Assembly (NCBI GenBank): GCA_032622095.1
Contig: CP136061.1
Location: 254,337,582 to 254,401,581 of the forward strand
Direction: 5' to 3'
DNA length: 64,000 nt
From: Siphonodentalium dalli
Taxonomy: Eukaryota; Mollusca; Scaphopoda; Gadilida; Siphonodentaliidae
Shown: one piece after another, positions 21,501 through 32,006 of the stretch
Layout of the letters: each line of letters begins with the position of its first letter
Numbering within the stretch: position 1 is the first letter of the stretch
Notes under the pieces: model-generated
The model's database searches: none
Told to the model about the DNA's origin: nothing
Seen by the model: the letters and a program-made list of their open reading frames with translations, nothing else
Made by a program: the position numbers and the translations under genes

Positions 21501-24410
21501 CCTGCTGATTTGCTATGATGTTGGTGGGTCCTGCTGATTTGCTATGATGCTGGTGGGTCCTGCTGATTTGCTATGATGCTGGTGGGTCCTGCTGATTTGC
21601 TATGATGTTGGTGGGTCCTGCTGATTTACTATGATGTTGGTGGGTCCTGCTGATTTGCTATGATGTTGGTGAGTCCTGCTGATTTGCTATGATGCTGGTG
21701 GGTCCTGCTGATTTGCTATGATGTTGGTGGGTCCTGCTGATTTGCTATGATGTTGGTGGGTCCTGCTGATTTGTTATGATGATGGTGAGTCCTGCTGATT
21801 TGCTATGATGCTGGTGGGTCCTGCTGATTTGCTATGATGTTGGTGGGTCCTGCTGATTTGTTATGATGCTGGTGAGTCCTGCTGATTTGATATGATGCTG
21901 GCGAGTCCTGCTGATTTGCTATGATGCTGGTGGGTCCTGCTGATTTGCTATGATGCTGGTGGGTCCTGCTGATTTGTTATGATGCTGGTGAGTCCTGCTG
22001 ATTTGCTATGATGCTGGCGAGTCCTGCTGATTTGCTATGATGCTGGTGGGTCCTGCTGATTTGCTATGATGCTGGTGGGTCCTGCTGATTTGCTATGATG
22101 CTGGTGGGTCCTGCTGATTTGCTATGACATGATGCTGGTGAGTCGTGGTGAATTGCTATGATGCTGGTGGGTCCTGATGAATTGCTATGATGCTGGTGGG
22201 TCGATCCTGCCAATTTGATATGCTGCTGGTGGGTCATGCTGAATTGCTATGGTGCTGGTGGGTCATGCTGAATTACTATGATGCTGGTGGGTCCTGCTGA
22301 TTTGCTATGATGCTGGTTGGTCATGCTGAATTGCTATGATGCTGGTGGGTCCTGCTAATTTGCTATGATGTTGGTGGGTCCTGCTAATTTGCTATGATGC
22401 TGGTTGGTCATGCTGAATTGCTATGATGCTGGTGGGTCATGCTAATTTGCTATGATGCTGGTGGGTCCTGCTAATTTGCTATGATGTTGGTGGGTCCTGC
22501 TGATTTACTATGATGCTGGTTGGTCATGCTGAATTGCTATGATGCTGGTGGGTCATGCTAATTTGCTATGATGCTGGTGGGTCCTGCTAATTTGCTATGA
22601 TGTTGGTGGGTCCTGCTGATTTACTATGATGCTGGTGGGTCCTGCTGATTTACTATGATGCTGGTGGGTCCGTCTGATTTGCTGTGATGCTGGTGGGTCC
22701 TGCTGATTTGCTATGATGCTGGTGGGTCCTGCTGATTTGCTATGATGCTGGTGGGTCCTGCTAATTTGCTATGATGCTGGTGGGTCCTGCTGATTTACTA
22801 TGATGTTGGTGGGTCCTGCTGATTTACTATGATGCTGGTGGGTCCTGCTGATTTACTATGATGTTGGTGGGTCCTGCTGATTTGCTATGATGCTGGTGGG
22901 TCCTGCTGATTTACTATGATGCTGGTGGGTCCTGCTGATTTGCTGTGATGCTGGTGGGTCCTGCTAATTTGCTATGATGCTGGTGGGTCCTGCTGATTTG
23001 CTATGATGCTGGTGGGTCCTGCTGATTTGCTATGATGCTGGTGGGTCCTGCTGAATTGCTATGATGCTGGTGGGTCCTGCTGATTTACTATGATGTTGGT
23101 GGGTCCTGCTGATTTACTATGATGTTGGTGGGTCCTGCTGATTTGCTATGATGTTGGTGGGTCCTGCTGATTTGCTATGATGTTGGTGGGTCCTGCTGAT
23201 TTGCTATGATGTTGGTGGGTCCTGCTGATTTGCTATGATGCTGGTGGGTCCTGCTGATTTGCTATGATGTTGGTGGGTCCTGCTGATTTGCTATGATGCT
23301 GGTGGGTCCTGCTGATTTGCTATGATGTTGGTGGGTCCTGCTGATTTGCTATGATGCTGGTGGGTCCTGCTGATTTGCTATGATGCTGGTGAGTCCTGCT
23401 GATTTGCTATGATGTTGGTGGGTCCTGCTGATTTGCTATGATGCTGGTGGGTCCTGCTGAATTGCTATGATGTTGGTGGGTCCTGCTGATTTGCTATGAT
23501 GCTGGTGGGTCCTGCTGATTTGCTATGATGTTGGTGGGTCCTGCTGATTTGCTATGATGCTGGTGGGTCCTGCTGATTTGCTATGATGTTGGTGGGTCCT
23601 GCTGATTTGCTATGATGCTGGTGGGTCCTGCTGATTTGCTATGATGTTGGTGGGTCCTGCTGATTTGCTATGATGCTGGTGGGTCCTGCTGATTTGCTAT
23701 GATGTTGGTGGGTCCTGCTGATTTGCTATGATGCTGGTGGGTCCTGCTGATTTGCTATGATGTTGGTGGGTCCTGCTGATTTGTTATGATGCTGGTGGGT
23801 CCTGCTGATTTGCTGTGATGCTGGTGGGTCCTGCTGATTTGCTATGATGCTGGTGGGTCGTGTTGAATTACTATGATGCTGGTTGGTCATGATGAATTGC
23901 TATGATGCTGGTGGGTCGATCCTGCTAATTTGCTATGATGCTGGTGGGTCATGCTGAATTACTATGATGCTGGTTGGTCATGCTGAATTACTATGATGCT
24001 GGTTGGTCATGCTGAATTACTATGATGCTGGTTGGTCATGCTGAATTGCTATGATGATGGTGGGTCCTGCTGAATTGCTATGATGCTGGTGGGTCGATCC
24101 TGCTAATTTGCTATGATGCTGGTGGGTCATGCTGAATTACTATGATGCTGGTTGGTCATGCTGAATTACTATGATGCTGGTTGGTCATGCTGAATTACTA
24201 TGATGCTGGTGGGTCATGCTGAATTGCTATGATGATGGTGGGTCATGCTGAATTACTATGGTGCTGGTGGGTCGTGTTGAATTACTATGATGCTGGTTGG
24301 TCATGCTGAATTACTATGATGCTGGTTGGTCATGCTGAATTACTATGATGGTGGTGGGTCATTCTGAATTACTATGATGCTGGTGGGTCATGCTGAATTG
24401 CTATGATACT
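15533..24410 (+). repeat. 29-bp minisatellite array, about 300 units
   Basis: The consensus unit is GATGCTGGTGGGTCCTGCTG followed by ATTTGCTAT (29 bp). Common variants are GCTG/GTTG, CCTGCTG/CATGCTG, ATTT/AATT and GCTAT/ACTAT. A rare marker cluster (GCTATGACATGATGCTGGTG followed by GAGTCGTGG, then GGGTCGATCCTGCC) recurs at about 16091, 17405, 19821 and 22121. This shows 1.3- to 2.4-kb higher-order duplications. Because 29 is not a multiple of three, no long frame survives. The array lies in the intron between methyltransferase exons C and D. Confidence 0.97.
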
Positions 24411-24579
24411 GATTGTTAAAACATAACAAATACGGAAGACATCCATATAAGATCAAGAGAAATTTCTACCTTAACCGTTGTATGCAGGCGATTTTGCATT
24501 GTATTATCCATTATATCTTTTGGAACTTCTGTCTGCCTGTCTTTGTGTATGTGTGTATGAGTGTAATAGACTCGAAAAC

Positions 24580-25175
24580 TGCTCGACTGATCCAAATCTA
24601 ATTTGGTCTGTAGGCCTACTTTGATCCCTGGAACAATATGGGCGGGTCCAATTTCATGGTGCGACCATGTTCTTGACCTTGACCTCGCTCATATAGGCAT
24701 GATTCTAGACCTCGACCAATCTGAATCAATTTGGCAAGTAGACCTACTTTGATCCTGGGAACAATATGGGTGGGTCCAATTTCACATGCGACCGTGTCCT
24801 TGACCTTGATCTCGCTCATATACGCTCATGTTTCTCGACCTCGACCGATCCTACTCAAATTTGGTATGTAGGCCTACTTTGATCCCAGGAACAATATGGG
24901 TGGGTCCAATTTCACATGCGACCGTGTCCTTGATCTCACTCATATAAGCATGTTTCTACACTGATCAAACAATAGTTTTTTTTTCATTCTCCTAATACTT
25001 TTCAATGCTGTTCGCTCAGTATTGTTCAAGGTTACATATTCTGCCCAGACGGAGGTGATCACAAAGAAATCGCTAAATAGCATAGACAAAGTCAGGCACA
25101 TCAGCTAGTCTATTATATATTTTAGTAGAAAATCCCTAAATAGCCCCGACGAAGTTGTGCACATCAGCTAGTTTT
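24580..25175 (+). repeat. About 129-bp tandem unit x3 with CTAGT-ending tail
   Basis: Three units start near 24605, 24733 and 24863, each with TAGGCCTACTTTGATCC, GGAACAATATGGG, GGGTCCAATTTCA and GACCTCGCTCATATA-type text. They are followed by two copies of a CACATCAGCTAGT motif (about 25098 and 25159). A Helitron-type CTRR end (CTAG then T) is possible but unproven, as no clear terminal hairpin is visible. Confidence 0.5.
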
Positions 25176-25455
25176 ATATAAACATGCAAGTATCTCACAC
25201 TCACAGTAGCTGTATAAAACTTTGTTTTCATTACTGTTTTATTTAGGTGAGTATATTTATAAAATAAACACAAATCGAAACTCATAATTTAATAAAAAAA
25301 ATATATATATTTGGGCATAGGCCTACCTCCTGCAAAAATCTCTTGGATTGCCATTTTCAAAACTTAACAGGTCCCGTGATAATAAGAAGCCATATGACTA
25401 GAAAAGAAGCATAAAAGACATCAATATGTGAGTGGCTTCACATTTTATTCTTTAA

Positions 25456-25664
25456 TCGTAACGAGAGTGGAGCTTCCTTAAATTTTGCCAAAACCCTGTA
25501 CCAATGCATTCTCTTATATATGCAAGTATCCCATAGGGAGCCTCACATATATAAGATAATGCACTGGCTTATAAGATCAAGGTAAATATTGTTAGGCTAA
25601 TTTATTGCATTGGCACAGGGTTTTGCAAAATTTCAGGAAGCTCCAGACTCCAGTCATGGAAGAG
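25456..25664 (+). mobile_element. TTAA family C element, diverged
   Basis: TTAA at 25452-25455 and 25665-25668. The left end is decayed (AGAGTGGAGCTTCC is recognisable) and the right end keeps TTTCAGGAAGCTCCAG and AGTCATGGAAGAG. One hairpin is present (about 25497-25568); the second is reduced to a stub (TTATTGCATTGGCACAGGG). Confidence 0.65.
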
Positions 25665-25668
25665 TTAA

Positions 25669-26289
25669 AAATTATAATGAACTAAGTTAAATGATAGCTT
25701 TTAGAACTGGGAATAAATATCAGTTAGGTCGTAAAATCTGTGAACCCTAATCTCAGGTCAATGAAACTGCAATAAAAATAGAGAGAAGAAGCCAATATAA
25801 CAGCAATTATCTTGGAAATTGAAACTTTTATCTTCAGCATTTAGTTTTTTTGAAGTTGGAAAATTCAAGGACATAAAAACAGGTTTTATTTTCTGGCAAA
25901 CAGAGGTATGAACATGTGACTCATTCGCGCAAAGTAGAATCACAATTCTAGTTTAAATTTGTGCTTTATCGTGAAATTTCAAACGAAATACTTCCCCTTC
26001 CCCTTTTCCGATGATATAAAGTGACTTTTTTTCTCAAAATAAGCCTCTGCGCATACGCGAAGAAACAGACCCTCTGTCATCAGTTTTCCTATCAGTCACG
26101 TGGGTAAACATGTGAGGCATGTGTGCAAAGCAGAAGTACAACTCTAGTTGATATATGTGCATTTATTGTGCTGTAATTTTGTGTCAAATATCGTATGAAT
26201 TTCGGATCCAGTATTCCGGTCTCCCGGGAGATATAGGAATATAAGGATTGGACCGGTATTCCGGTCTCTCCGGTTCAAAGGGTTAAGAA
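25669..26289. other. Intron DNA with an orphan TTAA-type right end
   Basis: The segment is mostly unassigned. Bases 26212-26285 hold two copies of a TATTCCGGTCTC motif and end CGGTTCAAAGGGTTAA, which looks like the right end of a further TTAA element. No matching left end was found. Confidence 0.4.
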
Positions 26290-26720
26290 ATTCCTGAAGT
26301 CAAACAAGGGCTGTAACTCTGGTAAAAATTAATGGACAAAACCCGTAGTATGTGGGTATCATTTCCACCAACCTGTGTTATCATTATGCCAAAGGACAAC
26401 ATAACCCGATAATTAAACACCAGAGTTATAAATTACAAGGTGATTCAGACAGACAGACGTCCATAGACAAAATCAGATAATTAACACCCAAATTACAAGG
26501 TGATATGTTCAGATGGACAAACGTCAGCACCTACATGTACTGATGGACAGACAAAATCCGATAATTAACACCCAAATTTCATGGTGATATGTTCAGACAG
26601 ACAGACGTCCGTCCTGACTGACAGACAAACAAAATCTGATAATTAACACCCAAATTACAAGGTGATATGTTCAGATGGACAAACGTCAGCACCTACTGAT
26701 GGACAGACATGGGTCGGGCA
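26290..26720 (+). repeat. HINE-like tandem core with GACA motifs
   Basis: Starts with AGGGCTGTAACTCTGGTAAA and then repeats GATAATTAACACCCAAATT, CAAGGTGATATGTTCAGA and GACAGACAGACGTCC several times. The mix of 'ataactc' cores and GACA runs resembles the HINE-like elements, but no terminal palindrome could be fixed. Confidence 0.45.
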
Positions 26721-27048
26721 TAATAATATGACAATAGAAACCCTAAGATGACTTAACATAATTTTTTCATTCCAATAAAACTGTTGTTTAAATTTTTGGC
26801 AGATTTCTATATATCGCATGAAACAACTATTATATTATTATATTTCGGCACCAGCCAGAATGCACAATACTGTCGTATATGGTTGTGAACCGTCTCAGCC
26901 AACGCCATAAATGTACATTTTGCATGCATTTTTCAGCTTCTTTTAAGAATTTTGATTGGTAATAAAGGCATAAAGCTCTAGTTTTTTACAAGATCTTCAA
27001 CTCATTATGTTGGAGATCGACTATACCTTATTTTAAGATATCATTATA

Positions 27049-27200
27049 CAGTAATGCTCTAAATAATTGACTCCTTAACAGCAGAATTATGAGTAACTTT
27101 TCAGGATTTAGTCCAAAATATGGCTTATTTCCGACTAAATCCTGAAAAGTTACCCATAATTATGCTGTGGTTAAGGATTCGATTATTTAGAGCATTACTG
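27049..27200. mobile_element. Tc1-like foldback, shortened arms
   Basis: TA-flanked, CAGTAATGCTC to GAGCATTACTG. Each arm stops near the AAATATGGCTT region, so the tip of the hairpin is missing. Confidence 0.8.
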
Positions 27201-27456
27201 TATGTTTTGTACATATTTGAAACCCACTTACAGGTAATGTACTATTTATTTGGGAAATGCAATTTTTTTTTAAATTGGAAAACCATGTCATATGAACTAT
27301 CTAACTGAAATCAAGTCTGATGATTTTATATAAATGCAAACAAAATTATAAAATCTTATAATCGTGGCCTTGAGAAACAGGCATATGATTGACCAATCCA
27401 CAAATCTAGGGAGCGGAAAAAAATTACTTAAAAATTCAATTGCAAAGGTGACTCAC

Positions 27457-27504
27457 CATCCACTCGCTAACAATGATATCAACTTTTTCATCAAGTCGTA
27501 CATC
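27457..27504 (-). CDS. PRMT6: PRMT6-like exon C: first Glu of double-E loop
   Basis: A 48-nt micro-exon (16 codons, phase 0 on both sides) encodes DVRLDEKVDIIVSEWM. It is preceded on the minus strand by ttgattttattttcag and followed by gtgagt. VDIIVSEWM is motif II and the first half of the double-E loop; its Glu in SEWM contacts the substrate arginine in this family. It joins exon B (...KMKAE) to exon D (GYGLFYES). Its acceptor region has been copied four further times upstream, so the splicing machinery faces five near-identical 3' splice sites. Confidence 0.92.
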
Positions 27505-27668
27505 CTGAAAATAAAATCAACAACACTTATTCATCAAGTCGTACATCCTGAAAATAAAATCAACAAGTCGTACATTCTGAAAATAAAATCAACAAGTCGT
27601 ACATCCTGAAAATAAAATCAACAACATTTATTCATCAAGTCGTACATCCTGAAAATAAAATCAACATT
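27492..27668 (-). repeat. Tandem copies of a 3' splice site
   Basis: On the + strand CAAGTCGTACATCCTGAAAA occurs at 27492, 27535, (as ATTC) 27564, 27593 and 27636, at spacings of 43, 29, 29 and 43 bases. On the minus strand each copy is TTTTATTTTCAG plus the first 13 coding bases of exon C (GATGTACGACTTG). The unit therefore spans the intron-exon border, and the spacer (ACAACATTTATT) is present in some copies only. Confidence 0.88.
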
Positions 27669-27689
27669 TATTCATTAAAATTTGCAGGA

Positions 27690-28440
27690 TGTTAAAGGTG
27701 GATTATCTCTTTGTAAACATGTATTATATATATAGTTACCGGGGTATAAAGGTGGATTATCTCTTTGTAAACATGTATTATATATATAGTTACCGGGGTA
27801 TAAAGGTGGATTATCTCTTTGTAAACATGTATTATATATATAGTTACCGGGGTATAAAGGTGGATTATCTCTTTGTAAACATGTATTATATATATATTTA
27901 CCAGGGTATAAAGGTGGAAAATCTCTTTGTAAACATGTATTATATATATAGTTACCGGGGTATAAAATATTAGATCTGAATCGAAGACTCCTGTCTGGAA
28001 ATGCTTCTATCGATTAATATTCATTTTATTTCGAATATTTTCTGGTCTAAAAAGGTGTGGTTGTTTAGCTAACGAACAATAGTGGTTACTGTTAACAGAC
28101 CAGAAATTTTATTGTGTAATTTTGTCACAAATAAACATTAATTATACTCATTATTGCTTATAACTATGGAATAAAACAATACAACCAATCAATGTGGGAC
28201 ATTTGATGTTAGGTACGTAGCCATAGGAACAGCCTAATGCTCTCTATCGTTATATGATATCCCCCGAATGGTCTGTTCTTAAAATAGACAAATAAACGGT
28301 CCCAATAAAATATTTGAATAAAATAAATATTAATTGATAGAAGCCTTTCCGTGCAGGGGTCTTCAGTTCATATATATTATTTTATACCCACGCAACTATT
28401 TCAAATTTGTTATTTAAAGAGATAATCCATCTTTAAGATG
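27690..28440. mobile_element. Foldback element with tandem repeats in one arm
   Basis: The left arm runs from GGTGGATTATCTCTTTGTAA through GGGGTATAAAATATTAGATC, GAAGACTCCTGTC and GGAAATGCTTCTATCGATTA. The right part (about 28290-28437) is its imperfect inverse, ending AAGAGATAATCCATCTTTAA. The centre contains CTGGTCT and AGACCAG as an inner palindrome. The left terminal repeat has been amplified into five 54-bp units while the right has one. No transposase is seen. The layout recalls Foldback-type transposons. Confidence 0.65.
27697..27966 (+). repeat. 54-bp tandem repeat, 5 units
   Basis: Units start at 27697, 27751, 27805, 27859 and 27913, and each reads GGTGGATTATCTCTTTGTAA, ACATGTATTATATATATAG, TTACCGGGGTATAAA. 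Because 54 is divisible by three, an open frame of 18-residue repeats (KVDYLFVNMYYIYSYRGI) arises. It is a by-product of the DNA repeat and not evidence for a protein. Confidence 0.9.
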
Positions 28441-28906
28441 CCAGAACAGTTTGAAAATAAGACTAAAACCATCAGAGCACTGGAAAAAAACTTGACTTGT
28501 CTCAGATCTGATTATATATATTTATCACATAATTACCCCCTAAACTCAGCCTCATATATTTTAGTAAGATACACATGTAATATCGACACGCGCAGTGATG
28601 TAAGAGCTTAGCGCAATGATGTCGATGTCAATGCCGGAACTTTATTATTTTGTTAATTCGATTATAATTATGATATTCAATTTGTGTCGGGTTATTAAGT
28701 GTTGACTGTGAGATAAACATGGGTGATAAGGGTGGTTGAACAATTTTGTCAACATGAAAAGACACATTTAAAATGGAACTATATTATTTCTTGTAGTTGT
28801 CTTTAATTCCTCTTTGGTTGTGATAAGGAAATCAATATTAATAATTTGTTTTAATTCCAGCCGTTTCACGATCAGTTTCCTTGCTAAAATGTGATTATGT
28901 GATAAA
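28441..28906. other. Intron DNA, no feature assigned
   Basis: AT-rich sequence without recognised repeat ends or exons. Confidence 0.4.
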
Positions 28907-29056
28907 AAAGATCTCATATTAGTCACAATTCTATACATAATTTATTAACCTCGTCCACTAAATTCGATTTGAGCCTTGCAAAAGCTCAGCTAGAATCAAA
29001 TTTAGTGCAATCGGTTAATAAATTTCATATTGAATTGCGACTCATTAGAAATCCTC
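28907..29056. repeat. Foldback (inverted repeat)
   Basis: AGATCTCATATTAGTCACAA, ATTTATTAACC and CACTAAATTCGATTTGAG on the left pair with their imperfect inverses on the right (CTAGAATCAAATTTAGTG, GGTTAATAAAT, TTGCGACTCATTAGAAATC). Arms are about 70 bp with a tiny loop. Confidence 0.75.
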
Positions 29057-29183
29057 TATATATATATATAAATGCTATTCATAATTATATATATATTCAA
29101 AGTCAATTCTAACTTCCCCCGATGATCTTTAAGTTTTAAAGCAAATAACAATTGTATCTTAATCATTATTGGTCACCTGTTAA

Positions 29184-29446
29184 CCCTACCATGACTGGAG
29201 CTTCCTGAAATTTTGTGAAAACCCTGTGCCATTGTATTCTCCTATATATGCGAGTTTCCCATAAGGAGCCTCGCATATATAAGAGAATACGTTGGCCGAA
29301 CAATATCTACTTTTACCTTATAAGCCAGTGCATTCTCTTATATATGTGAGGCTCCCTATGGAAGACACACACACACATGTATATAAGAGAATGCACTGGC
29401 ACATGATCTTTAATGCCGCACCAGCGCAGCTCCTGGGATGAAAGGG
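29184..29446 (+). mobile_element. TTAA family C element
   Basis: TTAA at 29180-29183 and 29447-29450. The left end is CCCTACCATGACTGGAGCTT and the right end ACCAGCGCAGCTCCTGGGAT then GAAAGGG. Two hairpins (about 29225-29297 and 29325-29402) lie close together. The flanks are themselves similar: a roughly 40-bp CGTATCTTAA.CATTATT.GTC-type segment ending in CACCTGTT occurs on both sides (29148-29182 and 29456-29490). Confidence 0.75.
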
Positions 29447-29684
29447 TTAAAGCACAATCGTATCTTAAACATTATTTGTCACCTGTTTATACAGAAAGAG
29501 TGCTAAGCCACTAATCCGGATATATTTATTGTACTGAAAATCAAATCAATGAATTCAAAACAAGCTCTAAACAGCTATGATTCCTGATATATTTCTATCA
29601 ATAAAAATTGATTTTAGAGATTTATCCCAAAATAAAAGTATTCCAGGCCCCCAATCTGATGCCATTACCAGACAGAGTAATAAT

Positions 29685-30500
29685 ACCCCAGATCAAGCCT
29701 TGAAATAGTGTGTCTGTCATTTGTAGAATGAGGTCCAAAGAGGGTAAAGTTAGCACAGTGGACTAGCATAACTAAATTCCCCCTCTGGGGACCTCATTCT
29801 GCATAGGCTTCATCTTCTGGGAAGTACCGGTATCTATAGTCTCAAATTGACATTGTCTTTAGTTACTTTTTCCATTCTGTTCAGTTTCAATATCCCCTAA
29901 TTTCAGAAATTAAATTGCATAATCCAGGTGACTATTAAATGGGTGAACATCACCAACTTCAACAGGGGAACTTAAAAACAATGCTAATTTGATGTATACT
30001 TCCCAGAAGATGATGCCCAAGCAAAATGAGGTTCCTAGAGGGTAAATTTAGTGATGCTAGCCAGCTGTGTGAGATAGCGTCTCTAAATTCACCCTCTGGG
30101 GACCTCATTATGAAAATGTCAGACACACTATATCTGTTGAACACAGAACCAATGATAAACTGCTAATCCTGATATATTCCTATTAGTATTGATACCTCTT
30201 TCCGAGATTTATCCCAATCTAAAAGTATTCCAAGCAAGCCTTGAAATAGGGTGTCTGTCATTTGCAGAATGAGGTCCCCAGAGGGTGAATTTAGTGATGC
30301 TACCCCGCATAGCGGGCTAGCATCACCAAATTCACCCTCTGGGAACCTCATTCTGCTGAGGTGTAAGCAGAATGAGGTCCCCAGAGGGTGAATTTGGTGA
30401 TGCTAGCCTGCTATGCGGGGTAGCATCACTAAATTCACCCTCTGGGGACCTCATTCTGCAAATGACAGACACCCTATTTCAAGGCTTGATTCCAAGCCCC
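29685..30500. repeat. Cluster of GAATGAGGTCCCC palindromes
   Basis: Four palindromes of about 90 bp (29725-29801, 30023-30112, 30266-30358, 30369-30460) read GAATGAGGTCCCCAGAGGGT, GAATTTAGTGATGCTA and the inverse. They are embedded in TGTGTCTGTCATTTGCA flanks with CAAGCCTTGAAATAG outside. The last two stand head to head around GAGGTGTAAGCAG. This is a foldback family with further copies at 31227, 46949, 47477, 47578, 48458 and 58167. Confidence 0.8.
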
Positions 30501-31224
30501 AAACTGATGCCATTTCCAGTAAGCTGTAATACTACGAGCTATGTAATTGGAATTCCATGGCATGTCCTTTAGAAGATAGCGTTACCCACAATCCTTTTAT
30601 CTCAGAATATTAGACTAAGCTATCATTAGATTGTTCTTTTATCGTCATGACGATCTATTTTTTATTGGATTTAGGTTGCCTTTATCATTTAGTCTGCCGA
30701 CCTTTTTGCTGAGAAAGCGTAGAGATTGAAAGATATCCTGCACCGGTAATGAATAAATCGCTATTGATTCGTGATGGATATTAATCATGACGATCTGGAC
30801 TGTATCATGATAACGTCAGATCTGTCAGATTTTGGAAAACTCGGAATCAAGAATGGCGTGAGAAGATATCAAAAGAATTGTACGAAAGTACAAAATCATG
30901 GTTATATCCGGCATGGTGACGTCAAGTCGACAATCTTTAGAAGATCTAATTCATGAACATGCAACAATTGACATCGTATTTCAAGTAAACTAGGATAACA
31001 CATGCATTTATCTGAAAGTTCTTTCGGTCTAATGTTCAGTTAGAAAATTTGGGGTCTTTTTTTCAGAAACTTTGGCTGAAATGATCACTCGTAATGAATT
31101 TACAGGAAACCTCGATTACATAATTTGTCGTCTGTCAATTGGGGAATATAAAGAAACTAAACTAAAAAAGAAATAGAATCTTTGTGAAGAAATTTCTATA
31201 GAAATTTGATAATAAATACATTCC
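30501..31224. other. Intron DNA, part shared with family F flanks
   Basis: Bases 31140-31225 (AAACTAAACTAAAAAAGAAA, TAGAATCT, GAAATTTCTATA) recur at 48355-48450 and, inverted, at 58025-58135, always next to GAATGAGG palindromes. They therefore belong to that element family. 30501-31139 is unassigned. Confidence 0.5.
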
Positions 31225-31226
31225 AG

Positions 31227-31322
31227 AGATGAGGCCTAAGCATTCCAGATGGTGAATTTAGTGATGCTAGCCCACTATGCAGGATAACGTCACTAAATTC
31301 ACCATCTGGGGACCTCATACTG
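31227..31322. repeat. GAATGAGGTCCCC-type palindrome, diverged
   Basis: GATGAGGCCTAAGCATTCCAG and TGGTGAATTTAGTGATGCTA on the left, ACTAAATTCACCATCTGGGG and ACCTCATACTGC on the right. Confidence 0.65.
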
Positions 31323-31373
31323 CAAACAAACAGGCAATCTTATTCTCAGGCCTGGCTGTCATGAACGCGTTAA

Positions 31374-31754
31374 CCCTTTACCCAACAGAAGGGCCCTGTG
31401 CCAATGCATTCTCTTATATATGCGAGTCGACCATAGGTCGCCTCGCATATATAAGAGAATGCATTGGCTTAACACATTAAAAATTATAAAATTGTTAAAG
31501 AATGTATGAAAAAATGGTAAAAAAAGATTTTTTTTAGGCCAATGCATTCTCTTATATATGCGAGGCGACCTATGGTCGACTCGCATATATAAGAGAATGC
31601 ATTGGCACAGGGCATAACTGTAACTATCACAATGTGGTCAAGGAGCCGGTTCCAATGATATCCATATTTGTATGGTTCTATTGAGACAGACCGAAGATAT
31701 TTTAGGCTGTTGAGCTTTATTTGGTCGGTTTTGACCGTTTTGTTGGGTAAAGGG
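31374..31754 (+). mobile_element. TTAA family A element, full length
   Basis: TTAA at 31370-31373 and 31755-31758, with ends CCCTTTACCCAACAGAAGGG and TTTGTTGGGTAAAGGG. Both hairpins are intact (31399-31467 and 31539-31605). The right-hand TTAA is also the left-hand TTAA of a family B fragment. Confidence 0.85.
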
Positions 31755-31758
31755 TTAA

Positions 31759-31810
31759 CCCTTTCAGTGTCAAGTCCGATTTTTGTATCAACCCATATTT
31801 CCTTGATCAT
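31759..31810 (+). mobile_element. TTAA family B left-end fragment
   Basis: CCCTTTCAGTGTCAAGTCCG followed by ATTTTTGTATCAACCCATAT, abutting the family A element at a shared TTAA. The remainder, including the hairpin, is absent. A Tc1-like left-end scrap (AGTAATGCCCTAATTAATTG) lies at 31864-31890. Confidence 0.6.
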
Positions 31811-31905
31811 TTTTCAAATTTATTGATTATAATAATATGATACATTGATGTCAAGAGCTCTTAGAGTAATGCCCTAATTAATTGACTCCTTTAATTAATA
31901 CCCAC

Positions 31906-32006
31906 CTCAGCTTTCATCTTTATCACTTCTATCCTTTCGCTCATGTTATTTTCTTTGACAATTTTCTGAGTTTCGTGAGCTAAATCACTGGCTTCTATTG
32001 CATAAA
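31906..32006 (-). CDS. PRMT6: PRMT6-like exon B: post-I loop
   Basis: This 101-nt exon lies between aattttttccag and gtgggt on the minus strand. It completes the codon GTT begun in exon A and encodes VYAIEASDLAHETQKIVKEN then NMSERIEVIKMKAE. VYAIEAS is the post-I strand whose Glu binds the ribose of S-adenosylmethionine (human PRMT6 VYAVEAS). The remainder matches the helix and strand before motif II. It leaves in phase 0 into exon C. Confidence 0.92.

Noticed and set aside
15533-24410. CRISPR-like array
   Set aside because: The units are contiguous without unique spacers, and the context is an animal intron; it is a minisatellite.
27689-27973. 94-residue repeat protein (18-residue units)
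   Set aside because: The frame exists because the DNA unit is 54 bp; the array is one arm of a foldback and the inverted partner has no such frame.
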